Origin: Ignavibacteria bacterium
GTDB lineage: Bacteria; Bacteroidota; Ignavibacteria; Kapaibacteriales; Kapaibacteriaceae
Length of the DNA: 64,000 nucleotides
Direction of reading: 5' to 3'
Assembly: GCA_015709655.1 (NCBI GenBank)
Contig: CP054181.1
Location: 1,105,262 to 1,169,261 of the forward strand
The notes under the pieces were generated by a model. That model saw nothing but the letters and a program-made list of their open reading frames with translations. It was not told where the DNA came from and did not search any database. Within the stretch, counting starts at the first letter, position 1. The number at the start of each line of letters is the position of its first letter. Shown here piece after piece: positions 45,873 through 56,100 of this stretch. Made by a program: the position numbers and the translations under genes.

Positions 45873-46237
45873 TGCTGCTGCCGTATCACGGACGGCTTCG
45901 TTACTGGCTCTACACAGCACCGGCGGATATGCGCAAGGGATTCGACGGATTGAGCGGCTTGGTGCGCGATCAGTTGAAGCAAGACCCGTTGGCTGGCGAT
46001 GTTTTCATCTTCATCAGTCGGTCGCGTGCCAACATCAAGATCCTCTATTGGGACGGCGATGGCTTTGCATTATACTGCAAGCGTCTTGAGCGTGGCCGTT
46101 TCGATCATCCGACGAGTGCCGCTTCGGGACGCGAGTTGCGCCGCGATGAATTGGCGATGCTGCTAGAGGGCGTACGGCTTGTAGAAGTGCGGCGCAAGGT
46201 GCGCTACCGAGCGCAGCCACAACACGCAACATACTAG
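45872..46237 (+). CDS. tnpB: IS66 TnpB (Orf2 family)
   Basis: A 121-residue protein beginning MLLPYHGRLRYWLYTAPADM. The sequence PADMRKGFDGLSGLV, then DVFIFISRSRANIKILYWDGDGFALYCKRLERGRF, is diagnostic of IS66 TnpB. Its start overlaps the tnpA stop (TAATG). The tnpC transposase begins 45 bases after its stop. Exact biochemical role is not established, but it is essential for transposition in studied IS66 elements. Confidence 0.95.
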   Translation: MLLPYHGRLRYWLYTAPADMRKGFDGLSGLVRDQLKQDPLAGDVFIFISRSRANIKILYWDGDGFALYCKRLERGRFDHPTSAASGRELRRDELAMLLEGVRLVEVRRKVRYRAQPQHATY

Positions 46238-46263
46238 GAACATTGTTGAGCATTTCAACAAAG

Positions 46264-46284
46264 ATGGTGCGAAGTTCGTACCAT
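46264..46284. promoter_or_regulatory. Near-perfect palindrome covering the tnpC start codon
   Basis: ATGGTGCGAA-G-TTCGTACCAT, arms of 10 bases with one mismatch; the right arm contains the first two bases of the tnpC ATG (46283). Folded in mRNA it would mask the start codon. Confidence 0.45.
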
Positions 46285-47806
46285 GAGTTTAGCGCTGCAG
46301 CACCTCACCCACGAAGAGCTTGTCAAGCTCCTGGAGCAGCGTGAGAACAAGATCGCAAAACAAGAAGCTCGCATCTTCGATCTCGAGTTCCACAACGAGC
46401 AATTGCGGCGCCTGATCTTTGGCGCCACGCGCGAGCGCTTCATCAGCGACACACCTGTCAATCAGTTGCCGCTGCCACTGCACGTCGACGAAGACGCCGT
46501 AGCGGCAACGGTCGCAGAAGCCACCGAGAGGATCGCCTACGAGCGCCGCGTAGCCAAGCAGAAGAATCATCCAGGTCGCAACGAATTGCCATCGCACTTG
46601 CCGGTCGAAGTGACCGTGATCGAGCCGTCGGAAGATGTCTCGGCGATGATGCGGATCGGCGAAGAGGTGAGCGACGTACTTGAACTCACGCCGGCCTCAC
46701 TGTTCATCAAGCGTACGGTTCGTCCGAAGTATGCCCCTGTGTCGACGGATGATGACCGCGTGCGTATCATTATCGCAGACGCTCCACGGGGACCGTTTGA
46801 GAAGTGCAAGGCCGGACCGAACCTGATCGTCACGATCATCATCAACAAATACATTGATCATCTTCCGATCGACCGCCAACTAAAGAGTCTGTCGAAGCTG
46901 GGCGCTGAGATCGCGCCGTCGACGGTGACCTCCTGGCTGGACCTGGCTTCCGAGAACCTGCGGCCGCTCTATGCCGTCATGCGGCAGCTGATCGTCAATG
47001 CCGGTTATCTCCAGGTTGACGAGACGGGCTTGGCCGTACAAGACCGCACCAAGAGCGGCACCACGCACAAGGGTTTCTTGTGGGGATATCATGCGCTGAT
47101 ACAGCGGCTCGTGTACTTTGAATATCAACGAGGCCGTGGGCATTTGCACTGTCGCGCCATGCTCTCCGACTTCAAGGGCTATTTGCAGACCGACGACTAT
47201 CACGTTTACCATCGCCACAAGGCTCGCGACGGTGTGACCGGTGTGGCGTGCATGGCCCATGCACGGCGAAAGTTCGAACAGGCTCTGACGACCGACCGTG
47301 ACCGCGCCAGTATGGCGATGACCTTCATTCAGCAGATCTATGCCGTCGAGCGCGAAGCGCGCGACGGTGGACTCTCGTATGCGGCTCGCAAGGAACTGCG
47401 CCTTGAGAAGGCCTTGCCACTACTCAATGCGTTAGGAGCGTGGCTCGCACGCGAAGTACAGAAGACCCTGCCGAAGTCTCCCATTGGCAACGCCATTCGC
47501 TATGCCATGCGCTTGTGGGACGACCTGCTGGCCTATCTCTACGATGGACAGCTCGAGATCGACAACAACCTCATGGAGAATGCCATCCGGCCCATCGCCC
47601 TTGGCCGCAAGAACTGGCTCTTCGCCGGATCACACGATGCTGCCGAGAACATTGCCATGTACCGGTCGTTCTTTGCAACGTGCGTCCTGAACAACATCGA
47701 TCCGCACAAATGGCTGCGCTACGTCCTCGACCACATCAACACCACCGCGCCAGCACAGTACCATTCTTTGCTGCCGAACTTCATCGATCCTGAGCTGGTT
47801 CGATAG
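46283..47806 (+). CDS. tnpC: IS66 family transposase
   Basis: A 507-residue DDE transposase that cuts and joins the element ends. The N-terminal coiled coil (EELVKLLEQRENKIAKQEAR) is followed by a region where many IS66 proteins carry a zinc finger; here the CxxC pairs are absent, as in Bacteroidota members (VRPKYA). The catalytic residues are D246 in LQVDETG, D304 in LQTDDYHVY and E432 in DNNLMENAIRP, followed by GRKNWLFAGS. It is intact and full length. The ATG lies inside a palindrome, suggesting translational control. Confidence 0.96.
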   Translation: MSLALQHLTHEELVKLLEQRENKIAKQEARIFDLEFHNEQLRRLIFGATRERFISDTPVNQLPLPLHVDEDAVAATVAEATERIAYERRVAKQKNHPGRNELPSHLPVEVTVIEPSEDVSAMMRIGEEVSDVLELTPASLFIKRTVRPKYAPVSTDDDRVRIIIADAPRGPFEKCKAGPNLIVTIIINKYIDHLPIDRQLKSLSKLGAEIAPSTVTSWLDLASENLRPLYAVMRQLIVNAGYLQVDETGLAVQDRTKSGTTHKGFLWGYHALIQRLVYFEYQRGRGHLHCRAMLSDFKGYLQTDDYHVYHRHKARDGVTGVACMAHARRKFEQALTTDRDRASMAMTFIQQIYAVEREARDGGLSYAARKELRLEKALPLLNALGAWLAREVQKTLPKSPIGNAIRYAMRLWDDLLAYLYDGQLEIDNNLMENAIRPIALGRKNWLFAGSHDAAENIAMYRSFFATCVLNNIDPHKWLRYVLDHINTTAPAQYHSLLPNFIDPELVR

Positions 47807-47836
47807 TCCGCGATACGCTCTCTTTCATCTGTCACT

Positions 47837-48463
47837 ATGCCAGTGCTTTGTTGCAAGGTGTACTTGCTCGTATGCATACTTCTTACCGACGAGCATGTTG
47901 CTGCCGCAGAACCGGCATATCAACAGATCCTTGCTTCCGTCGAACTCCAATCTGTCAAAGATCGCGCTGTGATCGATCTGGCGATCGACGCTCTCACGCC
48001 CGTGATGGAACGACTGCCGGAGTTGCTCTTCAACGACTTCGATCAAGTGCGCGATCTTGTAACCGTGCGCGGTCGTTTGTTGGATCTGACACTTACCGAT
48101 CTGTTATTGACCATCCTTAACACTGCCGGAACAGCTCCCCTACGCCACATGTTCACGGAAAGTCTTGATCATGCCGTTGCTGCCTACCAACATGTCATAC
48201 GGCATACGCTTCACGAGCGTCTGGAACGCCTTGGCGTCACAACCATCCCCGTTGAACCCTCGGTTACCGCGCCACCGCCATCAAACCGAGATGAACAGGA
48301 CACTCTTCTCACCTCAGATGAGGCTGCACGTCGCCTAGGTGTTTCGAAAGTGACACTTTGGCGTCTCGTTCGCGACGGAGCGATCACGAAAACCAATGTT
48401 CGCGGCGCTGTACGGTACGATCCGCAAGAGATCGATCGCTATATCGGTCGAAAACGGCCATAA
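47837..48463 (+). CDS. Excisionase-like helix-turn-helix protein
   Basis: Up to 208 residues. Residues about 155-208 (LLTSDEAARRLGVSKVTLWRLVRDG...VRYDPQEIDRYIG) form a MerR/excisionase-type HTH with wing, the DNA-binding fold used by recombination directionality factors. Residues about 25-130 are helical and of unknown family. The ATG at 47837 lacks a clear ribosome site, and the first 20 or so residues could belong to the IS66 right end, so the start is uncertain. Together with the integrase it may control excision of the island, which is inferred. Confidence 0.72.
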   Translation: MPVLCCKVYLLVCILLTDEHVAAAEPAYQQILASVELQSVKDRAVIDLAIDALTPVMERLPELLFNDFDQVRDLVTVRGRLLDLTLTDLLLTILNTAGTAPLRHMFTESLDHAVAAYQHVIRHTLHERLERLGVTTIPVEPSVTAPPPSNRDEQDTLLTSDEAARRLGVSKVTLWRLVRDGAITKTNVRGAVRYDPQEIDRYIGRKRP

Positions 48464-48808
48464 CGTGCGCGCGCAGTGAGCACGCAGTGCGCAAAGTTTG
48501 GTCAATATTGCGCCAAACTGACGCCAAAATTGTGTTGACACAACTCCCGTGAAGGCTCATCCGACTAAGAAGGAGTTGCTTTTGCCACGAAACAAGCCGC
48601 AATTGACGCTGTCGGAGTTGCATATCGTCGTTCGGAGGCGTTAAACCCTTCTTCGAAGCAGAAATTCCACACTCAAGTACAGAAATTTAGCATGAGCCAG
48701 CTCCTACGATGGTTCTGAGAACCCTTTCAGAAGGTCAACTCTACCACGTAAATGGTCAATAGATGGTAAGGCGACGGTCAATTGTAGTGCCTTTTATATA
48801 CGTGAGTG
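48464..48808. other. Gene-poor gap between the HTH gene and the RHS operon, with palindromes
   Basis: Two inverted repeats are seen: AGTTTGG-N11-CCAAACT (48495-48519) and TTGTGT-TG-ACACAA (48530-48543). A 20-codon reading frame from a TTG at 48582 to TAA at 48644 follows AAGGAG (48569) and could be a gene remnant; I do not call it a gene. No clear terminator is visible for either converging gene. Confidence 0.5.
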
Positions 48809-51800
48809 CTACCTCACGACCACCACAATGGCCGAAAACACTCCAACAGGTGTCCGCAGGCGTGCCTCGTGTAAGCCCGCACTGAGGTCGGTGGTTGGGA
48901 TACGCAGTGATTCAGAGATGACGTCGCCGGTGGCGTTGTGCAGGGTCTTCGTGTAGACGAGCTGACCAATTGCGTTCACGACTTCGATCGTATGCGTTCC
49001 AGGCAAACCACTCGTGGCGTTAATGGTAATGTGGTCCGTGGCGGGATTGGGATCAACACGTAAGGTAGGGGGCGTCACCAGCGTGATACCGCCGTATTTG
49101 CTCCGACCGCAGCCGGTCACCGTGATGGTGCCGTCTTGCAGCGAGTCGAAATCGCACTGCGGGACGCCGCCAAGATCAAGGAGGCGGACACTGACACGGG
49201 AAACGGAGTCATCATCGATCAGCGGACGCACCGTGATCGACGTGAGTACCTGTGGTGTCGCTGCAACGGTCACCATGGGCACGGTCATGCTCAGGACAAG
49301 GTCAGAATCGCCGATGTTCGTTCCGGTGATGATGGCCGGATCATAGTCCTCAACATGGAGCGAAGTGCGCCGGACCGAGATCTCTGCCGTGATCGGCCCA
49401 ATGACGCTACCGACATAACTCGTTGGAACATGTAGCTGAATCGGGATCTTCTGGACACCGTCAGCAACATTGAACGTTGCATCATCTGCCGATACATGTA
49501 TCGATGATGGGGGCAAGGTGTTGATGGTCACGTTGGATTCGGTCCGACAGCCGACGCTATCATAGCCGAAGACGCGGAAGGTCGTCGCCGAGGCAATGGC
49601 AGATCTCACCTGCGCACTGGTCGAGATCAATGCCCCATTCTCCGCGTACCATTCGTAACGGTCACAGCCAGAAGCGTTCAGCACGGCGGTATCGTTGACG
49701 CAGACGAAGAGATCTTCGGCTTTGACGTCGAGCTCAGGACGTTGCGACACTAAAATGGTGTGCTCCGATGTGTCGGCACATCCACCGCCACTGGCATCAA
49801 CGGCCCGGTACGTGGTGGTGCGTGACGGCGTGACCGTGATGGTTGGTCCAACGCCGATCTGCTGTCCCTGCTCATCAAGCCAGATGATGTTGTTCGATCC
49901 AGAGGCCGTTAGCGTCGCTGGTATCACTTCGCACAGCAGTGTGTCTCCGGTGACCGTAACAATGCCATTCTGCAATCTTGTGATCACGACCGTATCCTCG
50001 CTGCTACATCCGGCAAGTGTGGTCCCGATCACCTTCAATCTCATTGTGGTTGTTGGTGTGATGTTGACTTGCTGAATGCGAGAGAGTGTATCGCCCACTT
50101 CCGTGACCCACACATACCGATCGGCACCCGAGGCGTTGAGGATGAACGGTGCAGGTTCGCAGAAGGAGGTATCGTTGGAGGCCCTCACCACCGGCGTAGG
50201 GCTGACCGTGACGTTGTGTTCTCCACGGGCGTCACACATGGCGGTGGTGGTGCCAACACACGCGTACCGAGTGGTCTGTGTAGGTCGAGCGCGTAAACGT
50301 CCGCCTTGCACTTGCATAGTGGGATCTACTGGGATTGACGTCCACTGAAACGCCTCAGTACCAACGGCATTAAGCTCAATGCTATCGCCCATGCAGACCA
50401 TCGTCGGTCCGGTGAGTCGCAATGTCGCCGATGGCTTGACCGTGAGCGTATATTGTGTGGTATCCAGGCAGCCAAAGGCCGTCCGCACAATACAGGTATA
50501 TGTGGTAGTCTGTTGCGGGCTCACGACCGTTGTGCGGCCTTCCGCAACGAGGGTCGGGCCGACATACCAGCTTGCCGTCACACCGCCAACACCCGTGAGT
50601 TTGACCGTATCTCCGGCGCAGATCTCGTTTGTTCTGGATGTGACCGTTGCCGTCGGATTCTCGTGCACATAGACCCACGCATAGACAGGGGGCTTGGGTT
50701 CCGACGCCACATACATAGTTGCTGACACCTGATAGGCACCCGGTTGATCGAAGTAATGCACGCCGACCTTACCGGAGCCGCCGAAGCTCCACACCACCGA
50801 ATCCGTCACAAAGGTTCCTTGCAGTGGTAGCACCGCTGTATCGCCCTGGCACAGATCAAGATCAGGGATACGAAGTTGATAGTCCGAGATCGTCGGCATC
50901 ATCGTCGGAAAGCCCATCGTGCAGATCGTATTCGTATCCGGGAACACCACAGCCTGTCGCTCAAACTCACACGCCGTTCCCCTCTCATTGGGCTTATTGA
51001 TGCGGCTGACAAAGTTCTTCTCTCGTTGCGCCACATAGATCCGGTTGTCGGGTCCTCGCTGAAGACCGGCGAACGCATTGATCTTACTGAATGGCACCAC
51101 AATCTGTTTGGAGTTGCGGATGGAGTCAGCGTCACGAAGTGTGACATCGTATTGACGCAGTTCGCCGGGGAGACTGTCCAATAATGGTATCTCGTAATCT
51201 AAAGGTGGCAACCCGTTCGTATTAGTATACGAACCGTGGGCAATGTAGAGCAGTTTACCATCGGGCGAGAACTCGCAGCCGATCGGCCGGGCCGTGTATG
51301 GAAAGTCTTCAACGCGATAGAACACAACACGGTTAAGGTTGATGAAGAACGCCGTGTCGCCGATCTGTCGGGCATTCGATACAAGTCCAGCCGAAGGGTC
51401 GAAATCGGCTAAGATCACGCGGCCTCGCACTCCGCCTACAGATGCGATCATCCGTCCATCTGGTGATACCTTCGACTCACCAAGCGATTCATGCACCACA
51501 CCGCCAAGCGATACCTCAGACCAGGCGCGTGGAAACTCAGGCGTAAGAAGATCCTGGTGGAGTTTTACACCGTCCCTCGACACATGGAACACGCGAAAGC
51601 CCGATGGTGATGCCATTGGTGCGATAAGCCACAGGTCTCTACCATTGATATGCGGCACAAGGCATGCGCTTGCAGCCGTCTGAACTCGGTCCGGGTTCTT
51701 GTTATTGTTTAGGCCCGAGATCACCGTATCCGCTTCAAAATACACCCTTCCTCTGTGATTGTCTCCCGCAAGGTCGATGATATTGATCGTCGATGAGCCT

Positions 51801-52204
51801 TCAGACAAGAAGTAGTCACCGAGCAGGTTGTCCTTTGATCTTCCGTGATATGTTTGATACGCGAACACCGTATCTCTACTTCCGGGCTTGCGAAACATGA
51901 TCATCGCTGGATTGCCGAGATTATTGTCATAGCGGCAGTTACCCAGAGTGTCACTAGCGGCATTGAAAACTGTACGCCAGCCTGTGAACAACATCGGCCG
52001 CCCATTTTGGTCCAAGAACATCCCCGCACCAGCATAAGCCGAATCAAGCCACTGTCCAGCTCTCACTTCACTCTGAGAAAATGACACGGCTGCATTCCGA
52101 CCAAAGTACCAGGTGCAGTCACCATCGTATTGTGCGTATAGCTGATCTTGGGTGCAAAGAAGCGTGAGAATACACGCAGCAAGGCGGGCTGTATATACTC
52201 TCAT
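48809..52204 (-). CDS. Secreted propeller / Ig-like (PKD-type) protein with T9SS type A sorting domain
   Basis: A 1131-residue protein with a signal peptide (about 1-24, CTQDQLYAQ). Residues about 27-420 look like a beta-propeller (repeats such as SPDGRMIASVGG and FSPDGKLLYIAHG). From about 430 to 930 run a PKD-like domain (SFGGSGKVGVHYFDQPGAYQVSA) and five or six Ig-like repeats, each starting with a cysteine in a CxGDT/CVNDT context (ICAGDTVKLTG, VCMGDSIELNA). The end (LRVDPNPATDHITINATSG to the last residue) is a T9SS type A sorting domain. It lies 46 bases behind the ankyrin gene and is probably in the same operon. Likely a surface adhesin or scaffold; a link to the RHS toxin is only positional. 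Confidence 0.85.
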   Translation of the reverse strand: MRVYTARLAACILTLLCTQDQLYAQYDGDCTWYFGRNAAVSFSQSEVRAGQWLDSAYAGAGMFLDQNGRPMLFTGWRTVFNAASDTLGNCRYDNNLGNPAMIMFRKPGSRDTVFAYQTYHGRSKDNLLGDYFLSEGSSTINIIDLAGDNHRGRVYFEADTVISGLNNNKNPDRVQTAASACLVPHINGRDLWLIAPMASPSGFRVFHVSRDGVKLHQDLLTPEFPRAWSEVSLGGVVHESLGESKVSPDGRMIASVGGVRGRVILADFDPSAGLVSNARQIGDTAFFINLNRVVFYRVEDFPYTARPIGCEFSPDGKLLYIAHGSYTNTNGLPPLDYEIPLLDSLPGELRQYDVTLRDADSIRNSKQIVVPFSKINAFAGLQRGPDNRIYVAQREKNFVSRINKPNERGTACEFERQAVVFPDTNTICTMGFPTMMPTISDYQLRIPDLDLCQGDTAVLPLQGTFVTDSVVWSFGGSGKVGVHYFDQPGAYQVSATMYVASEPKPPVYAWVYVHENPTATVTSRTNEICAGDTVKLTGVGGVTASWYVGPTLVAEGRTTVVSPQQTTTYTCIVRTAFGCLDTTQYTLTVKPSATLRLTGPTMVCMGDSIELNAVGTEAFQWTSIPVDPTMQVQGGRLRARPTQTTRYACVGTTTAMCDARGEHNVTVSPTPVVRASNDTSFCEPAPFILNASGADRYVWVTEVGDTLSRIQQVNITPTTTMRLKVIGTTLAGCSSEDTVVITRLQNGIVTVTGDTLLCEVIPATLTASGSNNIIWLDEQGQQIGVGPTITVTPSRTTTYRAVDASGGGCADTSEHTILVSQRPELDVKAEDLFVCVNDTAVLNASGCDRYEWYAENGALISTSAQVRSAIASATTFRVFGYDSVGCRTESNVTINTLPPSSIHVSADDATFNVADGVQKIPIQLHVPTSYVGSVIGPITAEISVRRTSLHVEDYDPAIITGTNIGDSDLVLSMTVPMVTVAATPQVLTSITVRPLIDDDSVSRVSVRLLDLGGVPQCDFDSLQDGTITVTGCGRSKYGGITLVTPPTLRVDPNPATDHITINATSGLPGTHTIEVVNAIGQLVYTKTLHNATGDVISESLRIPTTDLSAGLHEARLRTPVGVFSAIVVVVR

Positions 52205-52250
52205 ATGTTCAATATTCGATCTTGTGGCGCTTCACGTCTATATACAAGGT

Positions 52251-53090
52251 TTACTTCGACGTCGCTTTCTTCTTTCTCATCGTATTAATCAATTCTTCGA
52301 TCTCATCGATAGCTTTCAAAGAGGCCTTTGCCTTTGTAACGTAGTATTCATCTTCATACTTTAGCCAAGGCGTGAAGTGTTTTCTTGCCGGAGCTAAATA
52401 CCAGTCGATAGTGACAGTATCTCTGTCAGAAGCATCTAAAGCCGGTGCGTCGACATCAGCAAGCGGATGTTGAATGAGAAACTTGGCAAGAGCGAAGTCA
52501 TATTTCCATAGTGCGAATGCAATGGCATTGAGCTCGGGATGACCCTCTACATGAATCTTTGCACCAGCTGCTAACATGCAAGGTACATTGGAATGTCGCA
52601 TGCTAACTGCGAACAGAAACGGCGTATATCGTGGGGCGGCCACCTCCTTCTTATTCGGGTCCCCACCCCGTTCGATCAGATACTGCAGGATCTCACAGTT
52701 ATTCTCGATCCAAGTTGCATAGTACAGAGCACTCTTACGGCTACGATCCGGCTGATGTACATCAGCCCCAGCATTGACAAGTAAGCGCACGATCACCGCC
52801 TCTTGACACAGCACCGCCAAGTGCAGTGGGGTAACTCTCCACTCTCCGCAAACCACCGTAGCAAGCTCTGGTTTTGATGCAAGTAATTGGGCTATTCGGA
52901 GGGTGTCACCTTGCCAGATTGCATCTGCGATCGCTTTGCATGAATCCGACTTGTATTGTGGATACGTGTTCCTAGCCAAGGGATCTCGATACTTGTCACC
53001 CTCTGCATTTAAGCATGCAGTTTGGGTTGCAGACACAGTCAGACAAGATATCATCACGAGCAGAGTCCGTAAGATTTGGTGCATATTCAT
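52251..53090 (-). CDS. Exported ankyrin-repeat protein, candidate immunity protein
   Basis: About 279 residues from the ATG at 53090 (a later ATG at 53084 is also possible; the upstream TTG is rejected). The N terminus is a signal peptide (ILRTLLVMISCLTVSATQTAC); the cysteine could be lipidated, but the lipobox is weak. Four ankyrin repeats follow, clearest TPLHLAVLCQEAVIVRLLVNAG (about 90-115), then ALYYATWIENNCEILQYLIERG, FLFAVSMRHSNVPCMLAAG and AFALWKYDFALAKFLIQH. The C terminus is lysine-rich. It starts 40 bases after the stop of the RHS-lipase gene. Ankyrin proteins serve as immunity proteins in polymorphic toxin systems, and an exported one suits a lipase acting in the envelope. The immunity role is inferred from position and fold. 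Confidence 0.8.
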   Translation of the reverse strand: MNMHQILRTLLVMISCLTVSATQTACLNAEGDKYRDPLARNTYPQYKSDSCKAIADAIWQGDTLRIAQLLASKPELATVVCGEWRVTPLHLAVLCQEAVIVRLLVNAGADVHQPDRSRKSALYYATWIENNCEILQYLIERGGDPNKKEVAAPRYTPFLFAVSMRHSNVPCMLAAGAKIHVEGHPELNAIAFALWKYDFALAKFLIQHPLADVDAPALDASDRDTVTIDWYLAPARKHFTPWLKYEDEYYVTKAKASLKAIDEIEELINTMRKKKATSK

Positions 53091-53130
53091 TAGAACCAAC
53101 TATTCGTTATTGACGACATGTTTTACCCTT

Positions 53131-56100
53131 CTATGGATCCGCTGACAAGATACCACCGCTGCCCCCATTGTTTGCGGCTTCAGGCTGCGGCATCGGATCA
53201 TCTCTTGACGCAGTTACAACTACTGGCGAGGAGGGTGACATTTTGGGATTGGTGCGGAGGTTGTCTCCAAATATCGAGATTGCAGCATCAAGCATGTGCA
53301 GGCCAACACGTATTGCGGCTTGTTCTATCCATGCATCAGTGCCAACCCAACTGTATTCATAGTCGTACGACAACTCGGTGATCTCCCCAGGAGTTATCTG
53401 ATAGAGCATAGGATCAATAACTGGGAGAAACAAATTCGCGAGTCGCTGTACAAACGCGACGGCTTCACCTTGGACACGTATGACATCAATATCAACACTT
53501 TTAAGCCTTGTACGGTCCAATCCTAGCCTTTTGAAGTCATGCATGAAAAGGCCCGCTGGATTGACAACGATCGCACCTCTTCCTGTCGCGATGGCATTGG
53601 CCATAGCAAGCGCTCCGCCAAGCGAATGCCCGCCCAAGGTTAGTTCAATATCCGGACCCAATCTATTGCTTAGCTTCACTGCTTGTTCAACACTGAAGTC
53701 ATATTGACCTCTCAGACCAAGCGGATGTCGGATCAAGTTCTCTGCCCAATCCTGACACTCTTCCGAACCTCGCGTCACATACGCATACTCTAGTTTGCCG
53801 GAAATTGGGTTGTTCCGCTTAAACAGCATACTTTGAAAGCCAGCGTTGTCCCAGGTTAGTTCAATGAAGAATTTGTCCTCAGGCTGCCATCCACCGAGCA
53901 ATTGATCATACTTACCTTTATACAGTGCATTCTGCATGGCCATCATTTCTTTCCTAGTAGGACGCAAGCCAAACACATCAGTGTTCACTGTAGGCGAAGA
54001 AGCCATTCCCTCATACGGATTTGTCCACGGTTGTCGTATAGGGTCTTGCCCACTCCATCTACCCGTCTTTGCGTCGTACATACGGAATGGCGTAAGGTAC
54101 TCTGCCAGACCGAATTCGCCTTCGGTCAGTCGCATCCCTTGGAACGCATATCTATAATTTGGCTCATCTTGTGGCGTTACGTATCGCCGGCTCTGCATTG
54201 CACCGTATGGCTCGTAATCTATGGAAGCAAGTAGGCCCACTGCAGGTTCGTTGTTCTCGAGAGAAAGGACATCGCTTATGATGGCGCGAATCGAGCCAAG
54301 ATGATCTACGAGTTGATAGCGAACACTGCCGACAACTCTATAGAAATTACCCGTACCGGATCCCATTGTTGTACTACGTCGAACACCAAGACACAATCCA
54401 CCAAAAATGCTCCATTCTTGAACTGATGGTTCACTCTCAAGGTCGGTAAGATTGTAGACAACACGGTCAGCATGTTCATCCGCAGGCACTATTATCGAGG
54501 CACGACTCCACTCGTTGTTGTTATGCACGTCAGCACGGACAATGTTACCGAATGGATCACGCACATGGTTAACCACAGACATGGATCGCGTTAGACTCTT
54601 TGGAACATCATACGATGTGTATTGCGTCGCACTTGCATCGTTGTCAAGTTGCTGTTCAACCAATCGTCCTTTAGCATCAGTCTCGATGTTACCTGTAACA
54701 GCGTTCGTTAACTCTTGCTCATAACCGGAAATCCCATCCCCGGCAGCATCCTCAATCGCAACCAACTTATTGCTCTGAATGCCTGCCAGATTCAGCGTAG
54801 CATCATCGTAGAGTACGCTCATTGTGCTACCAGTCATAGCCCAACGTTTGATGTGGACCATGTTGCTGTTTTGGTCTAGCACGTATCGCGTACCCCAGCC
54901 ACCGTTGCCGTCCGAGATCCAGTTCGTGCCGTCGAAGGAGTAGGTCGTGTCTGAGCGTAAACGACCGATTCTGTCATGCTGGAATCGCTCACCGAGTAGC
55001 GCGCCATCACGCAACACTTGCTGATTACCCGTTGCCTGTGTCCGGTAGGACCATGCACCCATAAGCCCCGCGTACGAATTGTGCGGTGCTACACCGTTCG
55101 AATGCGGCACACCAAGCATGGCTGGGTCACCGTCGTTGAACGGTGATGTGGCTGTGTTGAAGCTACGTTGGAAGTCGTCCTCGTGGTAGTAGAAGCTCAT
55201 GCCAAACGCGTCCTTACCCACATGAGCGTGCTTGCCTGTACCACTTCCATCCGCCCCCGGATCTTTCGTGGGATCCAATGACGGGTGGTTGATGCCCTTG
55301 AGTTGACCAAGGAGCGTGTAGGTGTAATCACGACCCTGCACGCTGTCTTCGCCGATGGTTTCGCGACGCAGCGAGCCGTCGAGGTTGTAGTCATAGACAA
55401 CGTCGCGATCCCACATGACGCCATTACGGGATGTCTCGACGATCTTCAGACGACCATTGGCATCATATTCGTAGCGGTGCTGGAATCGATCGTCGTCGTT
55501 GTCAACACCATGCACTTGATAGTCGACAGCAAGGGGCGCGCCTGTACTGTGGTCGTAGCGATAGTCGGTCCGTTTGACAAGGCGCGCCGTTCCGTTGGGC
55601 GATGCCTGATCGGAATGCGGGATGTCGTTGACCACTGCCGTGGGGTTGCCTTGTGCGTCGTACGTGAAGAACGTCCGCACAACATTGGAGAGATTAGCGA
55701 AGCTCTCATCTTCAGGCCAATGTGGCACGGCATAAGCCCACGACAAGCGGTGCCGCAGATTACGTTGTACAAGGCCGGACGTGTTGCTGACGTGTGTCCA
55801 GCCGCTTTCCGCTGAGTTGCCCGCCGTCGTGTTTGCCGGGTGATCGTAGTTGTAGACTACGACATCATGGCGTTCATAATCAGTTGCCGTGGGCCATGTG
55901 GCGTTGTCTCGATTGTAATGGATGGCTGATTCAAGCCCTTGTTCATCACCCAGCCCTGCCACTTCACCGGTTTCAATGATGCGGTCGAGCGCATCGTACT
56001 TGAAGTACGTCATGCTCTTGCTGGTGGCAGCGTTCTGTACGGCATCAACGATAAAGCGCAGACGGCCGTACTTGTCGTATTCGTATCGTTCTGAACCACC

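Larger units (their letters stand above)
45615..47806 (+). mobile_element. IS66-family insertion sequence (gene span; ends not found)
   Basis: tnpA, tnpB and the DDE transposase are intact and in the standard order. I compared the flanks (45480-45615 and 47806-47900) by eye and found no convincing terminal inverted repeat or 8-base target duplication, so the given limits are only those of the genes. Confidence 0.85.

Noticed and set aside
45480..47900. Exact IS66 ends
   Set aside because: No matching terminal inverted repeats or 8-base target duplications could be found by eye on either flank, so no element borders are claimed.
48582..48644. 20-codon frame after AAGGAG
   Set aside because: Too short and without recognisable content; mentioned only as a possible remnant.
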